DNA from: Clostridia bacterium
GTDB lineage: Bacteria; Bacillota; Clostridia; Oscillospirales; Acutalibacteraceae
Length of the DNA: 64,000 nucleotides
Assembly: GCA_017410325.1 (NCBI GenBank)
Contig: JAFQRA010000018.1
Location: forward strand, 1 to 64,000
Reading direction: 5' to 3'
Each line of letters starts with the position of its first letter. Position 1 is the stretch's first letter. The notes under the pieces are model-generated. The model had not been told where the DNA came from, searched no databases, and saw only the letters and a list, made by a program, of their open reading frames with translations. Below, piece after piece: positions 32,623 to 42,842 of this stretch. The position numbers were made by a program, and so were the translations under genes.

Positions 32623-34950
32623 TCAAGCGTTTAATTCAATTTTTTCGCCCTCGTCAAGCTGTACAATAAGAACGCCGTTTTCAACGGCGCAGGTCTTTTC
32701 GGTTTTAAGCTGTTCGGTTTTGTCGGTGAGCTTTATCCGCAATGTTGCCGTTTTGTCTGCGGCTATTTTTATTTTTGTTGTCTTACGTTCGTTCCAGAAA
32801 ATATCCACGGTGAAGCCGCCGCGTGCCTTCAGACCGCATATGCTGCCGCTTTTCCAAGCCTCGGGCAGTGCCGGCAGGATTTCGATGATTCGTTCACCGG
32901 GCTTGCCGAGGTGGCTTTGCAGAAGCATTTCGTTAATGCCGGCAACACCGCCGAAGTTGCCGTCAATCTGGAAGGGCGGATGAATATCAAAAAGATTGTT
33001 TGCGGTGAATCTTGTAATCAGCTGCTGCAGATTATCCCAAGCGTTTTCACCGTCTTTAAAACGGGCATAAAAGTTTATTGTCCACGCTCTTGACCAGCCT
33101 GTTGACCCGCCGCCACGGGAAAGTCGGCGTACAATTGTGTTCTTTGCTGCCTGGTATATTTCGGGCTTCGTTTCGTTAATACAGTCGCCGGGGTACAGAC
33201 CGAATAAATGCGAAATATGGCGGTGGTTGGGCTCAACCTCTTCATAGTCGTTTATCCATTCGCAAAGTGTGCCGTAGCGCTTGCTTACACGAAGCGGAGG
33301 CAATCTTTTAAGGATATTCTGCATACCTTCGGCAAAATCCTTGTCAACTTCAAGCTTTTCGCAGGCGTAAATTGTGCGTGTGAACAGAGCATCAATAATC
33401 TCAAAGTCTATCGTTGCACCATGTGTGAACATACTGCTTTTTCTGTTGCCGTTTTTATCGTAGTAATAAAACCAGTTTTCGGGTGAATTTGACGGTGCGG
33501 TGGTAAGTCCGCCCTTGCCGTCGTCAATCAGATAGTCACACAAAAATTCGCACGAACCCTTAAGCACGGGATAAATTTCCTTAAGTGCAGCATCGTCGCC
33601 TGAATACTCATAATAATCCCAAAGGTTCAGGCAAAGCCAGGGGCCTGCCATCGGGAAAAAGCAATGAATCGTGTCATGCGGGCCTGTTCTGCCGAAAATA
33701 TCGGTTGTGTGGTGAATAACCCAGCCGTTACAGCCGAGCTGCTCCTGCGCCGTCTGCTGACCGAAACGGCTTATCATCTTCATAAAATGCACGAACGGAC
33801 GCATCGCGTGGAGCATATTTCCGGGGCCGGCGGGCCAATAGTTCATCTGCATATTTATGTTTGTGTGATAATCGCTTCCCCATTCGGGGCGGTAGCCGTT
33901 GCACCATATTCCCTGCAGATTGGCAGGAAGCGTTGCATTTTTGCCCGATGACTCAATGAGCAAATACCGCCCGAAATTATAGTAAAGCTCATACATATCA
34001 AGGTCTTCCTGGCGGTTGCGCTGCAGGAAATAAATTCTCCAGTCAACGGGAATGTCATCGTATGTCGGTGCGTTGAGCTTGAATGAAACCTTCTCAAACA
34101 ATGCCTTGTGTGCGGCAATATGTTCATTCTTGAGTGTTTCGTAATCAACTGCCGTAATAGCTTCCAGCTTTCGTCTGAGAATTGCACGGTAATCAATTGA
34201 TTCGTCAATGTCGTATTTTTCAACGCTGTAATTCGTTTCAAATACGCCGTAAACGATAACCCAGGTTGCATCGTGAACGATTATACGCTTTTTATCGTTG
34301 AGCAGTGTGCCGTCAGTGCGTACAAAAATATTTGCGCCGAAGGACATACCTTCACCGCAGTCGCCGTATATATCCTCATCATACCAGGTTACACGGCCGT
34401 TCATAAAAAGAAGGTCTTTATGAAGTGCGGAGGTGTAGGCATCCTGCTCACGCTCCATAGTAACATAGCAGTCAAAGGTTGAGGATGCACTGATTTTATA
34501 AACCAGACCGTCGTATTTTTCGCTTACAAAGGTCTCGCTTTTGTATTCCGTTCTGCCTTTGTTATACGATACTCTGCCTATTGCTTCGCTCAGCTCAAGC
34601 TCCTTGCGGTAGTTTTCGTAGCGGCTTTTGTCTGGGAATTCAATTCGCAATTCACCCATGCTTTCAAAGAAACGTACACGCTCGGGTGATGACATAAAGG
34701 TTTTTTCGCAAAGCTCGGCGGCTTCCTCGTAGCATTCATCAAGTAAAAGCTGCCGTATTTTTGCAAGAGCCTCGGGAGAGCTGTTGTATTTTTCTTTAAT
34801 CTGCCTGCCACTCCAGAGCGATTCTTCGTTTATTTCAATTGTTTCTTCATACGGGTCGCCGTACAGCATTGCGCCGATGCGGCCGTTGCCCAGAGGAAAA
34901 GCCCGCATCCAGTCCCGTTCATAGTCCTCGTGCCAAAGCGTTGTTGACAT
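32623..34950 (-). CDS. GH95 alpha-L-fucosidase
   Basis: 775-aa inverting 1,2-alpha-L-fucosidase family protein. N-terminal beta-domain with [20 protein letters not shown] and IGAMLYGDP (family opening), [11 protein letters not shown], an (alpha/alpha)6 barrel with [21 protein letters not shown] (split: the NxN region lies in [11 protein letters not shown]), [21 protein letters not shown] and QIDGNFGG carrying the conserved Asp. No signal peptide, so it would act on imported oligosaccharides. AGGG before ATG 34950; an upstream in-frame start at 35010 would include the promoter. Works with FucO (42843) in fucose use, though no fucose kinase/aldolase genes are in the window. Confidence 0.93.
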   Translation of the reverse strand: MSTTLWHEDYERDWMRAFPLGNGRIGAMLYGDPYEETIEINEESLWSGRQIKEKYNSSPEALAKIRQLLLDECYEEAAELCEKTFMSSPERVRFFESMGELRIEFPDKSRYENYRKELELSEAIGRVSYNKGRTEYKSETFVSEKYDGLVYKISASSTFDCYVTMEREQDAYTSALHKDLLFMNGRVTWYDEDIYGDCGEGMSFGANIFVRTDGTLLNDKKRIIVHDATWVIVYGVFETNYSVEKYDIDESIDYRAILRRKLEAITAVDYETLKNEHIAAHKALFEKVSFKLNAPTYDDIPVDWRIYFLQRNRQEDLDMYELYYNFGRYLLIESSGKNATLPANLQGIWCNGYRPEWGSDYHTNINMQMNYWPAGPGNMLHAMRPFVHFMKMISRFGQQTAQEQLGCNGWVIHHTTDIFGRTGPHDTIHCFFPMAGPWLCLNLWDYYEYSGDDAALKEIYPVLKGSCEFLCDYLIDDGKGGLTTAPSNSPENWFYYYDKNGNRKSSMFTHGATIDFEIIDALFTRTIYACEKLEVDKDFAEGMQNILKRLPPLRVSKRYGTLCEWINDYEEVEPNHRHISHLFGLYPGDCINETKPEIYQAAKNTIVRRLSRGGGSTGWSRAWTINFYARFKDGENAWDNLQQLITRFTANNLFDIHPPFQIDGNFGGVAGINEMLLQSHLGKPGERIIEILPALPEAWKSGSICGLKARGGFTVDIFWNERKTTKIKIAADKTATLRIKLTDKTEQLKTEKTCAVENGVLIVQLDEGEKIELNA

Positions 34951-34990
34951 ATAAAACATCCCTTCGTTAAATGCTTTATTGATTTTTTCC

Positions 34991-35018
34991 ATTATAACAT
35001 ATTTCTTCATAACTACAA
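34991..35018 (-). promoter_or_regulatory. Promoter of the GH95 gene
   Basis: TTGTAG (35013-35018) and TATAAT (34991-34996) on the minus strand, 16-base spacer. Confidence 0.6.
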
Positions 35019-35057
35019 TAATATAGCATAATTTTATATCTTCTTTTTGCGGAAAAG

Positions 35058-35068
35058 TATGGTATAAT
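35058..35068 (+). promoter_or_regulatory. Extended -10 promoter of the zinc-ribbon membrane protein gene
   Basis: TATGGTATAAT has a TGN-extended -10 box (TATAAT at 35063-35068) with no strong -35, 32 bases before ATG 35101. Confidence 0.5.
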
Positions 35069-35100
35069 ACTTTAGGACAAAAAATGAAAGGCGGTGTATT

Positions 35101-35502
35101 ATGGGAGCAATGCTGGTTGGAATGGCAACGGGCTTTGCCGCTATGGCCTTTTCGTTTGTATTATTAGGCATCTCGCTTGTGCTGAGGGTTGTAATTGCAC
35201 TTGTCGTTCGGGTAAAAGCACGCCGTCTTGATATGGAAATCGGTCTGTGGGCTGTTTCGGGCTTTTTTCTCGGGCTTTGGATTATTCCCGTTTACATAAT
35301 CGCTCAAAGAAAAATAACCTCGTCAAAATGTACGGCTTGCGGTCAGCAAATCGTGCGCGGCGAAAATTACTGTATCTCGTGCGGTGCGCCCGTAAAAGTA
35401 TTTGATGACGGAGCGTTTCTGAAAAGAATCCTCTTAATTGCCGCCGCTGTTTTTGTTGCGTTTTATATTTTCTGTGCGGTTTACACTGCGGTCACGGCAT
35501 AA
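35101..35502 (+). CDS. Zinc-ribbon membrane protein, unknown function
   Basis: 133-aa protein with two or three N-terminal helices ([26 protein letters not shown] in pieces; [18 protein letters not shown]), then a cytosolic zinc ribbon ([19 protein letters not shown]: two CxxC pairs) and one last helix ([15 protein letters not shown]). Membrane-tethered zinc ribbons of this type are common in Clostridia with no known role. GGCGG precedes ATG 35101. Confidence 0.75.
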   Translation: MGAMLVGMATGFAAMAFSFVLLGISLVLRVVIALVVRVKARRLDMEIGLWAVSGFFLGLWIIPVYIIAQRKITSSKCTACGQQIVRGENYCISCGAPVKVFDDGAFLKRILLIAAAVFVAFYIFCAVYTAVTA

Positions 35503-35580
35503 ATAATCCGATTCAGAAAGCTGTTCTGCTTTTATTGGCAGAGCGGCATTTCCTTTATAAAAATATTTATAGTAATTCTA

Positions 35581-35609
35581 TTGAACAAATGTTTAATTGG
35601 TGGTATAAT
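35581..35609 (+). promoter_or_regulatory. Promoter of ftsK
   Basis: TTGAAC (35581-35586) and TATAAT (35604-35609), 17-base spacer; places the ftsK start downstream at 35656. Confidence 0.8.
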
Positions 35610-35655
35610 ATCAAAAATATGTAAATTTTTCAGAACAGTTGAGGATATAAGAACA

Positions 35656-38328
35656 ATGGCAGAAAATACAAATAAGAAAAAGTCAACCGCACCCAAGAAA
35701 AATACGGGTGCCGCTTCCAACACAAAGAAGCAGACTTCGCAGAAGAAACCGAGTAATCAAAAAACAAATCAGACGAAAAAACAGCAGTCGGAAGCCGCAG
35801 AGAGAAACACCGCACGCAAGCAGGTTATCTCCAGCGTTATGTTTGCCGTCGGCCTTTTTTTGCTGTTTGTCACTATTGTGCCCAGCGGCGCTGCCGAGGA
35901 TGAAACAAACCTCTGGCAGGGTATGAAGGATATTTTCTTCGGCCTTTTCGGCGTTTGCGCCTTTGCCGTGCCCGTGCTTTTGTTCTACACGGCATACGTG
36001 CTTGCCAAGGACAGGCCTCTGGGCAGCCTTGCTATGCGCATAGGCGGCATTGCAAGTGCAACAGTCTGCCTCTCTTCCTTTATTCACGCCGCATCAAATT
36101 CAGGTGATTATCTTAATCAGACTTCTTTTTCCGAGCAGATTAAAGCCGCATGGGCTGAGGGTCTGAGCCTTACCAACGGCGGTGCCGCAGGTGCGGTTTT
36201 CGGCGGTGCAATCGCAAAGCTTTTCGGTAAAACAGGCGGTCTTATTACTGTCATAATCATACTTCTTGCCCTCGTTATGCTTCTCACCGGTACAACTATG
36301 CCAAAGCTCATTGAGCTTATCAGAAGACCTCTTAGCCGTGCAACTGATTACACACAGCAGAAAATAGAGCAGAAGCGCTATGCAGAGGATATTCCCGAAG
36401 AAGAAAAGCCGAAGAAAAAGAAGAAAAACGACGATTATCAGCTTCCCGAGCCCGAAAAAACTCTCAAGAAACCTAAGCTCGGCAGAGGCTTTTTCAGCGA
36501 TGATTACGACCCCGTTCCGGGTAAAGAGGACGAGCCCGTGGAGTATGTTGAACAGCCTGAGCCCGAAAAGACTGCGGATATTCCCTCGTTTAGCCCGATG
36601 CCCTCGGGTGTTGACCTTACCGTTGATTTTGATGACGAGCCGCAGAAAACACAGCCCGAACAAGCTGAACCGCCTTACGAAGATATTCCGGTCAGCAAAA
36701 AGCCGATTCAGGCACAGGAGGTTGTTGACCTTATCGAAAAGGCAAGCCTTGAAGCGGAAAAGGACACTCACGAACAGCAGTCAATCATCACCGACGATGA
36801 GGACGAGGCTGCTGAGCCCGAGCACGTTTATGTTCTGCCCGATGTTGAGTGCCTTGCTCAGAATATTAGTAATGGCGATGCAGATGTCCAAGAAGAGCTC
36901 ACTGCAAACGCCAGCAAGCTCGTCGAAACCCTTAAGAGCTTTAACGTTGAAACGAAAATTGTCGGTATTGTCAGAGGCCCCTCCGTTACCCGCTATGAAA
37001 TTCAGCCTGCACCCGGTGTTAAAATCAGCCGTATTACGGGTCTGGCTGATGACCTTGCAATGAATCTTGCAGCTTCGGGTGTGCGTATTGAAGCGCCAAT
37101 CCCGAATAAAGCTGCCGTCGGTATTGAGGTGCCCAATAAGACGAGGCAGACCGTAACCCTGCGCGAAATCGTTGATTCTCCGCAGTTCAAAACCGCAAAA
37201 AGCAAGCTTAACGTTGCTCTGGGCAAGGATATTTCGGGTAACGTTACCTGCACCGACCTTGCAAAAATGCCTCATCTTCTTATTGCAGGTACTACCGGCT
37301 CGGGTAAATCCGTTTGCCTTAACGCAATGATAGTCAGTATTCTCTTTAACTCAACGCCTGATGAGGTCAAGCTTATTATGATTGACCCCAAGCAGGTTGA
37401 ATTTACGGTTTATAACGGCATACCGCATCTTATGGTGCCCGTTGTTGCAGACCCGAGAAAGGCGGCAGGTGCTCTTGCCTGGGCTGTTTCCGAAATGCTC
37501 AAGCGCTATAAGATGTTCTCCGAAAAGGGTGTGCGTGATATTTCGGGCTACAACAAGCTTGCCGCAAAGAATCCCGATATGGCCCCGATGTATCAGATTG
37601 TTATTTTTATCGATGAGCTTTCCGACCTTATGATGGTAGCGCATAACGAGGTTGAAGATTCTATCTGCCGCCTTGCACAGATGGCGCGTGCCGCAGGTAT
37701 GCACCTTGTTATTGCCACACAGCGTCCGTCCGTTGACGTTATTACGGGTATCATCAAGGCAAATATTCCCAGCCGAATTGCACTTTACGTTTCGTCTCAG
37801 GTTGACTCCAGAACGATTATCGATACCGCAGGTGCCGAAAAACTTCTCGGTAACGGTGACCTTCTGTTTAATCCCGTAGGTGTTTCCAAACCGGTAAGAC
37901 TTCAGGGCTGCTACGTTTCGGATGAGGAAGTTGAAAAGGTAGTTGACTTCATCAAAACGCAGGGCTCCTGTCAGTATGACGATTCCGTTATGGAAGAAAT
38001 CGAAAGACAGGCGGTTGCCGAAAAGAAGAAGGGTGACGGCTTGCCCGACCCCGACAGCAGTCCCGACAGTGCTGCTGACGAAGAAACAATGCGTGCAATT
38101 GAAGTTGTTGTTGAAAATCAGCTTGCTTCAACAACGCTTCTTCAGCGCAAAATGAAGATAGGCTATGCCAAGGCTGCGCGTATTATGGACGAGCTGGAAG
38201 AAAAAGGTGTCATCGGTCCGTTTGAGGGCAGTAAGCCCAGAAAGGTGCTTATGACAAAACAGCAGTTCAACGAAATGCGTGCACTGGGCGACAATAATTA
38301 CGTCGGTGTTGACGGCGGTGAGGAGTAA
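35656..38328 (+). CDS. DNA translocase FtsK/SpoIIIE
   Basis: 890-aa motor that pumps DNA through the division or sporulation septum. Residues 1-55 are Lys/Gln/Thr-rich and disordered; four membrane helices follow (about 55-210, e.g. [38 protein letters not shown]). A Pro/Glu-rich linker (about 225-390) leads to the motor: alpha domain with the [23 protein letters not shown] region, then RecA-like beta domain with Walker [10 protein letters not shown] (about 540), the Walker [11 protein letters not shown] and [14 protein letters not shown]-terminal winged-helix gamma domain ([18 protein letters not shown]) reads KOPS/SRS-type sequences. Start 35656 follows GAGGATATAAGAACA. First gene of a plus-strand run with YgiQ and others. 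Confidence 0.95.
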   Translation: MAENTNKKKSTAPKKNTGAASNTKKQTSQKKPSNQKTNQTKKQQSEAAERNTARKQVISSVMFAVGLFLLFVTIVPSGAAEDETNLWQGMKDIFFGLFGVCAFAVPVLLFYTAYVLAKDRPLGSLAMRIGGIASATVCLSSFIHAASNSGDYLNQTSFSEQIKAAWAEGLSLTNGGAAGAVFGGAIAKLFGKTGGLITVIIILLALVMLLTGTTMPKLIELIRRPLSRATDYTQQKIEQKRYAEDIPEEEKPKKKKKNDDYQLPEPEKTLKKPKLGRGFFSDDYDPVPGKEDEPVEYVEQPEPEKTADIPSFSPMPSGVDLTVDFDDEPQKTQPEQAEPPYEDIPVSKKPIQAQEVVDLIEKASLEAEKDTHEQQSIITDDEDEAAEPEHVYVLPDVECLAQNISNGDADVQEELTANASKLVETLKSFNVETKIVGIVRGPSVTRYEIQPAPGVKISRITGLADDLAMNLAASGVRIEAPIPNKAAVGIEVPNKTRQTVTLREIVDSPQFKTAKSKLNVALGKDISGNVTCTDLAKMPHLLIAGTTGSGKSVCLNAMIVSILFNSTPDEVKLIMIDPKQVEFTVYNGIPHLMVPVVADPRKAAGALAWAVSEMLKRYKMFSEKGVRDISGYNKLAAKNPDMAPMYQIVIFIDELSDLMMVAHNEVEDSICRLAQMARAAGMHLVIATQRPSVDVITGIIKANIPSRIALYVSSQVDSRTIIDTAGAEKLLGNGDLLFNPVGVSKPVRLQGCYVSDEEVEKVVDFIKTQGSCQYDDSVMEEIERQAVAEKKKGDGLPDPDSSPDSAADEETMRAIEVVVENQLASTTLLQRKMKIGYAKAARIMDELEEKGVIGPFEGSKPRKVLMTKQQFNEMRALGDNNYVGVDGGEE

Positions 38329-38331
38329 AAA

Positions 38332-40254
38332 ATGCCCTTTTTTCCCGTGAATATGCAAGAGGTAAAAGAACGAGGCTGGGAGGATATAGACTTTGTCTAT
38401 GTCTGCGGCGACGCTTATGTTGACCACCCAAGCTTCGGTGCCTCGATTATATGCCGTGTGCTTGAAAGCAAGGGGTACCGCGTTGCCTTTCTTTCACAGC
38501 CCGATTGGCGCAGTAATGACGATTTTCTGCGCTTCGGCAGGCCGCGTCTCGGCTTTTTTGTCAGCAGCGGCAATATAGATTCAATGGTGGCTCATTATAC
38601 TGCCGCCAAAAAACGCAGGCACGATGATGCCTATTCTCCCGGCGGTATCGGCGGCAAAAGACCCGACCGCGCTGTAATTGTCTATTGTAACAAAATCCGT
38701 GAATTATACGGCGATATTCCGATAATTATAGGCGGCCTGGAGGCATCACTGCGCCGCTTTGCCCATTATGATTACTGGGACGATAAGGTGCGCCGTTCAA
38801 TTCTTTTCGATTCTCAGGCAGACCTTATTTCTTACGGTATGGGAGAAAAGCAGACTGTTGAAATTGCCGATAGGCTGAATAACGGTGAGCATATATCAAC
38901 ACTTCGTGATATAAAGGGTACCTGCTATGCCTGCGATGTCAGGGAAACACCACTCACGGGCGCTGAATGTCCTTCTTTTGAAAACGTTATTTCAAATAAG
39001 CGTGAATACGCCGTTTCCTGCCGCATACAAATGGATGAGGCGGATCATATCAGAGGCAAACTTATTAAACAGCGCCACGGCAATAAAATGCTTGTGCAGA
39101 ATCCGCCTATGCCTCCGCTTACCACACAGGAGCTCGATGCGGTTTACAAACTTCCCTTTATGCGTGCCGTTCATCCTATGTACGCTGATATGGGCGGTGT
39201 TCCCGCAATTGAAGAGGTTGAATTTTCGATTACACACAACAGGGGCTGTTTCGGCGCCTGTAATTTCTGTTCGCTTGCTTTTCATCAGGGCAGATTCATA
39301 ACCTCAAGAAGCAAGCAGTCTATTCTGGAAGAAGCAAAGCTTCTTACCCGACAGCCGAATTTCAAAGGATATATTCACGATATCGGCGGTCCTACAGCCA
39401 ATTTCCGCCGCCCCGCCTGCGATGTTCAGCTTGAAAAGGGGCTTTGCAAGGGGAGAAAATGTCTTGCCCCCAAGCCCTGCCCGAATCTTATAGCAAATCA
39501 CGAGGAATATCTCGGCATTCTGCGTGAGGTTCGCTCACTGCCGAAAATCAAAAAGGTGTTTATCCGTTCGGGCATACGTTTTGATTACCTTATTGCCGAT
39601 AAGGACGATGAATTTTTCCGTGAGCTTGTGGAAAACCACATCAGCGGTCAGCTCAAGGTGGCTCCCGAGCACTGTTCTGCAAGCGTGCTTGATGCTATGG
39701 GTAAGCCGCACATAGAAACCTACCTTGAATTTGCGAGAAGATATTTTAAATACAATAAAGAAATCGGTAAGGAACAGTATCTCGTGCCTTATCTTATGTC
39801 TTCGCACCCTGGCAGTACGCTTAAGGATGCCGTTGAATTGGCTTTGTTCCTGAAAAATAACCGCATCCGACCCGAACAGGTGCAGGACTTTTATCCTACG
39901 CCCGGTACCGTTTCTACCTGTATGTTCTATACTGGTCTTGACCCCTATACACTTAAAGAGGTATATGTTGCCCGCAACGAGCACGATAAGGCTTTGCAAA
40001 GAGCCTTGCTCCAGTATTTCAACCCGAAAAACAAAGCGCTCGTTACGGAAGCACTCAAAAGGGCAGGGCGTACCGACCTTATAGGCAGCGGTCCGAATTG
40101 CCTTATAAGAGGCGAACAGAACGAAAAATATCCTTCATACAAAAACAAGCAGTCGAAAAACGGCAACTCAAAATCCAAAAACACTAACAATAACAACCGT
40201 AATCCGAAAGGCAAAAATTCTTATGGAACAGAAACCAAACGTAAAAAAAGGTAA
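38332..40254 (+). CDS. YgiQ-family radical SAM protein
   Basis: 640-aa radical SAM enzyme, starting three bases after the ftsK stop. N-terminal domain (MPFFPVNMQEVKERGWEDID) is the YgiQ-specific leader with DFVYVCGDAYVDHPSFG; the radical core has NRGCFGACNFCSLAFHQGR with CxxxCxxC (about residue 308) binding the [4Fe-4S] cluster, plus Cys residues at CKGRKCLAPKPCPN that might hold a second cluster. The last 45 residues are Asn/Lys/Ser-rich and low-complexity. The reaction is unknown for the family. It overlaps the next gene by 32 bases. Confidence 0.93.
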   Translation: MPFFPVNMQEVKERGWEDIDFVYVCGDAYVDHPSFGASIICRVLESKGYRVAFLSQPDWRSNDDFLRFGRPRLGFFVSSGNIDSMVAHYTAAKKRRHDDAYSPGGIGGKRPDRAVIVYCNKIRELYGDIPIIIGGLEASLRRFAHYDYWDDKVRRSILFDSQADLISYGMGEKQTVEIADRLNNGEHISTLRDIKGTCYACDVRETPLTGAECPSFENVISNKREYAVSCRIQMDEADHIRGKLIKQRHGNKMLVQNPPMPPLTTQELDAVYKLPFMRAVHPMYADMGGVPAIEEVEFSITHNRGCFGACNFCSLAFHQGRFITSRSKQSILEEAKLLTRQPNFKGYIHDIGGPTANFRRPACDVQLEKGLCKGRKCLAPKPCPNLIANHEEYLGILREVRSLPKIKKVFIRSGIRFDYLIADKDDEFFRELVENHISGQLKVAPEHCSASVLDAMGKPHIETYLEFARRYFKYNKEIGKEQYLVPYLMSSHPGSTLKDAVELALFLKNNRIRPEQVQDFYPTPGTVSTCMFYTGLDPYTLKEVYVARNEHDKALQRALLQYFNPKNKALVTEALKRAGRTDLIGSGPNCLIRGEQNEKYPSYKNKQSKNGNSKSKNTNNNNRNPKGKNSYGTETKRKKR

Positions 40255-41155
40255 AAAGCTTATCATAAGTATTTTAAGCGCAGTTATTGTGCTTGTGCTT
40301 ACACTGCTTTCCGAACAGCTCTTATCGCTTTTTGAGCCGCTTGAAGTAAATAACTCAAAAATTGATAGTGAATTTTCGGTTCATTTTATTGATGTCGGTC
40401 AGGGGGATTGCACGCTGATTAAAACGCCCGACGGAAATATGCTTATTGACGCAGGCGAAAACGGCTACGAAACAACCGTGCTTGATTATCTTGAAGCACA
40501 GGGTGTTGACAGCCTTAAATACTTTGTCGCAACCCATCCTCATTCCGACCATATAGGCGGTGCGGCCGAGGTGCTTGAGGCTGTGTCGGTTGAAAACGTT
40601 ATAATGCCGAAGCTCTCAAAAGACAATACTCCCGCAACGGCTACCTACGAAAAAATGCTGACTGCAATCAAAAACAGCAGTGCTAAAGCTATATCCGCAA
40701 AGCCCGGCAGTGAATATTCCTTCGGCGGTGCGGAGTTTACCGTGCTTGCTCCGTTTGAGCAGGACGAAAACCTCAATAATATGTCCGTCGTTCTGAAACT
40801 TACCTATAAAGGCTATTCGTTTATGCTTTCCGGCGATGCCGAAAAAGAGGTAGAAAACCGTATTCTCAAGGCAGGCTATGATATTTCGGCAGATGTCTAT
40901 AAGGGTGCGCATCACGGCAGCTCAACCTCAAATTCAAAGAAGTTTGTCAAAGCAATTAACCCGACTTATGCAGTATTATCCTACGAGGAGGGCAACAGCT
41001 ACGGCCACCCTCACAGAGAAACCGTTGAACTGTTCAATGAAGAGGGGATAGTGTACTATTCTACGGCCGATTACGGCACGATTGTGTTTACCGTTGACAA
41101 TAGTATTCTTGATATTCTCACCGTTAAAAATGATACAGCCGAGGTAACAAAATGA
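40223..41155 (+). CDS. ComEC/Rec2-like metallo-beta-lactamase-fold hydrolase, membrane-anchored
   Basis: 310-aa protein with one N-terminal membrane helix (IISILSAVIVLVLTLLSEQL) followed by an MBL domain: VHFIDVGQGDCTLIKTPDG (ComEC-type opening), THPHSDHIGG (metal HxHxDH, about residue 98), MLSGDAEKE and KGAHHGSSTS. ComEC itself is a large channel; this form is the isolated hydrolase domain facing outside, often a nuclease-like enzyme of unknown role. It begins inside the end of the YgiQ gene and overlaps the DUF3006 gene by four bases, hence strong translational coupling. Confidence 0.9.
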   Translation: MEQKPNVKKGKKLIISILSAVIVLVLTLLSEQLLSLFEPLEVNNSKIDSEFSVHFIDVGQGDCTLIKTPDGNMLIDAGENGYETTVLDYLEAQGVDSLKYFVATHPHSDHIGGAAEVLEAVSVENVIMPKLSKDNTPATATYEKMLTAIKNSSAKAISAKPGSEYSFGGAEFTVLAPFEQDENLNNMSVVLKLTYKGYSFMLSGDAEKEVENRILKAGYDISADVYKGAHHGSSTSNSKKFVKAINPTYAVLSYEEGNSYGHPHRETVELFNEEGIVYYSTADYGTIVFTVDNSILDILTVKNDTAEVTK

Positions 41156-41373
41156 AAAAGCTGACTGTTGACAGAGTTGAAGAGAATATTGCCGTATGTA
41201 CGGATGAAAACGAAACACTTACTCAGATTTTTGTTTCGGATTTGCCTTTTGAAGTGCGCGAGGGAACATTAATTATTTTTAATGATGACGGTACCATTGA
41301 GCACGACACCAACTCCGAGGAGAACCGCAGAAAAGAGCTTTTCGATTTACAGGAAAGCTTGTTTGATGAATAA
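41152..41373 (+). CDS. DUF3006 small protein
   Basis: 73-aa acidic protein: KKLTVDRVEENIAVCTDENE is the DUF3006 opening (TVDRxEE), then VREGTLI and a C-terminal helix (EENRRKELFDLQESLF). DUF3006 genes often directly follow secreted ComEC-like MBL genes, as here with a four-base overlap, so a functional pair is likely. Function unknown. Confidence 0.85.
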   Translation: MKKLTVDRVEENIAVCTDENETLTQIFVSDLPFEVREGTLIIFNDDGTIEHDTNSEENRRKELFDLQESLFDE

Positions 41374-41452
41374 CTTTATATTGCTGCAATATTTTTATCA
41401 CAATCTAATGATATAATCCGTATTGTACCAATCAAAAAGGAAGCACGAGAAA

Positions 41453-41869
41453 ATGAAACAGTATTTAATGAAGGCCCTTGCGTGGCTTCGCCGCTTTATG
41501 GCGGGCAGATACGGCCCCGATGAACTGACGGCAGCTATTGTAATTCTTGGCTGTGTGTTCACTTTTTTATCAAACTTCAGACCGCTCAGATTTATGTACT
41601 TCATAGGTATGCTTGTTATGGCAGTTGCAATATGGCGCACGCTGTCAAAGAATATTGATGCACGCATACGCGAAAGAATGTGGTTTCTGCGTGTGATTGA
41701 AAAGCCGAAGGCTGAATTCAAGCTGCTTTCCAACGTAATTCGTGACAGAAAAACCCATAAATACTTCAAGTGTAAAAACTGCGGCGCATCTCTGCGTGTG
41801 CCCAGAGGCAAGGGTAAAATTTCGGTAACCTGCCCTAAGTGCAGGGTAAAAACGGAAAAGAAAACGTAA
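41453..41869 (+). CDS. Zinc-ribbon membrane protein
   Basis: 138-aa protein: amphipathic N-terminus (MKQYLMKALAWLRRFM), a helix pair (AAIVILGCVFTFLS; FMYFIGMLVMAVAIW), a basic helix, then a C-terminal zinc ribbon (FKCKNCGASLRV and VTCPKCRVK). Start ATG 41453 has AAGGA upstream; the earlier frame to 41423 has none. A TATAAT at 41412-41417 may be its -10. Unknown role; a phosphoesterase gene follows after 15 bases. Confidence 0.72.
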   Translation: MKQYLMKALAWLRRFMAGRYGPDELTAAIVILGCVFTFLSNFRPLRFMYFIGMLVMAVAIWRTLSKNIDARIRERMWFLRVIEKPKAEFKLLSNVIRDRKTHKYFKCKNCGASLRVPRGKGKISVTCPKCRVKTEKKT

Positions 41870-41884
41870 GGTGCGGTGCTGTCA

Positions 41885-42727
41885 ATGAAAAATCAGCTTA
41901 AAGTGCTTGAATCCACAATAGAAATCGGCCTTGAAAAGCCGCTCAAACTGCTTCATATAACCGATACTCATCTTGCTTTTGATGACCCCGGCAAAGACAG
42001 CGGCAGACAAAGGCATTTTGAGGGTGAGCACAAAGGCTGTATAGCCGATTACTATTTTCAGGCTGTTGACTATGCCCGTAAAAACGGCTTGCTTATCGTA
42101 AATACGGGTGATATGCTGGATTTTTTGTCCGATGCGAATTTTGCTTTTACGGACAAGCATCTGAAAGATGCTGACTGTATTTATGCCGCAGGAAATCACG
42201 ATTTCTGTCACTGTGTAGGCGAGGCAAAAGAGGACGCGGAGTATAAGCGGAATAATATGAAGATAACAGCTCCGCATTTTAATACAAACCTGCTTTTTGA
42301 CTCGCGTGTTACAGGCGGCATCAATTTCGTAACGCTTGATAATTCCTATTATCTAATCAGTGACGGTCAGATTGATATGTTAAGGGCGGAAGCCGCAAGG
42401 GGATACCCAATAGTGCTTTGCGTTCACGTGCCCTTTTTTACGCAGGCGCTTGCAAAATCGGTTTACGGCGAAGGGAACGACTGCGCTTATCTTGTTGCCG
42501 CACCCGAAGAGCATCTGAAGAATTACAGCGAGCACAGAAGAAGTCAGCAGAAACCCGATGCAGCAACGCTTAGAGCTGTTACTTATATCAAAAGCGAACC
42601 GCTCATAAAAGCCGTAATAGCAGGACACCTGCATTTGAATTTTGACGGTACGCTCGATAACGGTATTCCGCAGCTGGTTACACACGGTACATACGCAGGC
42701 TATGTAAGAGAAATTACGATAGTCTGA
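41885..42727 (+). CDS. Calcineurin-like metallophosphoesterase
   Basis: 280-aa soluble phosphoesterase. Five conserved motifs are readable: LLHITDTHLAFDD (DxH), VNTGDMLDF (GDxxD-like), AAGNHDFC (GNHD), CVHVPFF (His) and VIAGHLHLNFDG (GHxH). Typical substrates are phosphomonoesters, diesters or nucleotides; not resolvable here. AAGGTG upstream of ATG 41885; a GTG three codons earlier overlaps it. No signal peptide. Confidence 0.88.
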   Translation: MKNQLKVLESTIEIGLEKPLKLLHITDTHLAFDDPGKDSGRQRHFEGEHKGCIADYYFQAVDYARKNGLLIVNTGDMLDFLSDANFAFTDKHLKDADCIYAAGNHDFCHCVGEAKEDAEYKRNNMKITAPHFNTNLLFDSRVTGGINFVTLDNSYYLISDGQIDMLRAEAARGYPIVLCVHVPFFTQALAKSVYGEGNDCAYLVAAPEEHLKNYSEHRRSQQKPDAATLRAVTYIKSEPLIKAVIAGHLHLNFDGTLDNGIPQLVTHGTYAGYVREITIV

Positions 42728-42766
42728 TTTCTGCTCATAAAAATTATTTATACCCGTTATTCTGCC

Positions 42767-42795
42767 TTGAAAAAATTTCTTGTTTTGTGTATAAT
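42767..42795 (+). promoter_or_regulatory. Promoter of fucO
   Basis: TTGAAA (42767-42772) and TATAAT (42790-42795), 17-base spacer. Confidence 0.82.
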
Positions 42796-42842
42796 AATAT
42801 TCAGCAAAAATTCCAATTAAATAAATTATGAAGGTGATTAAG

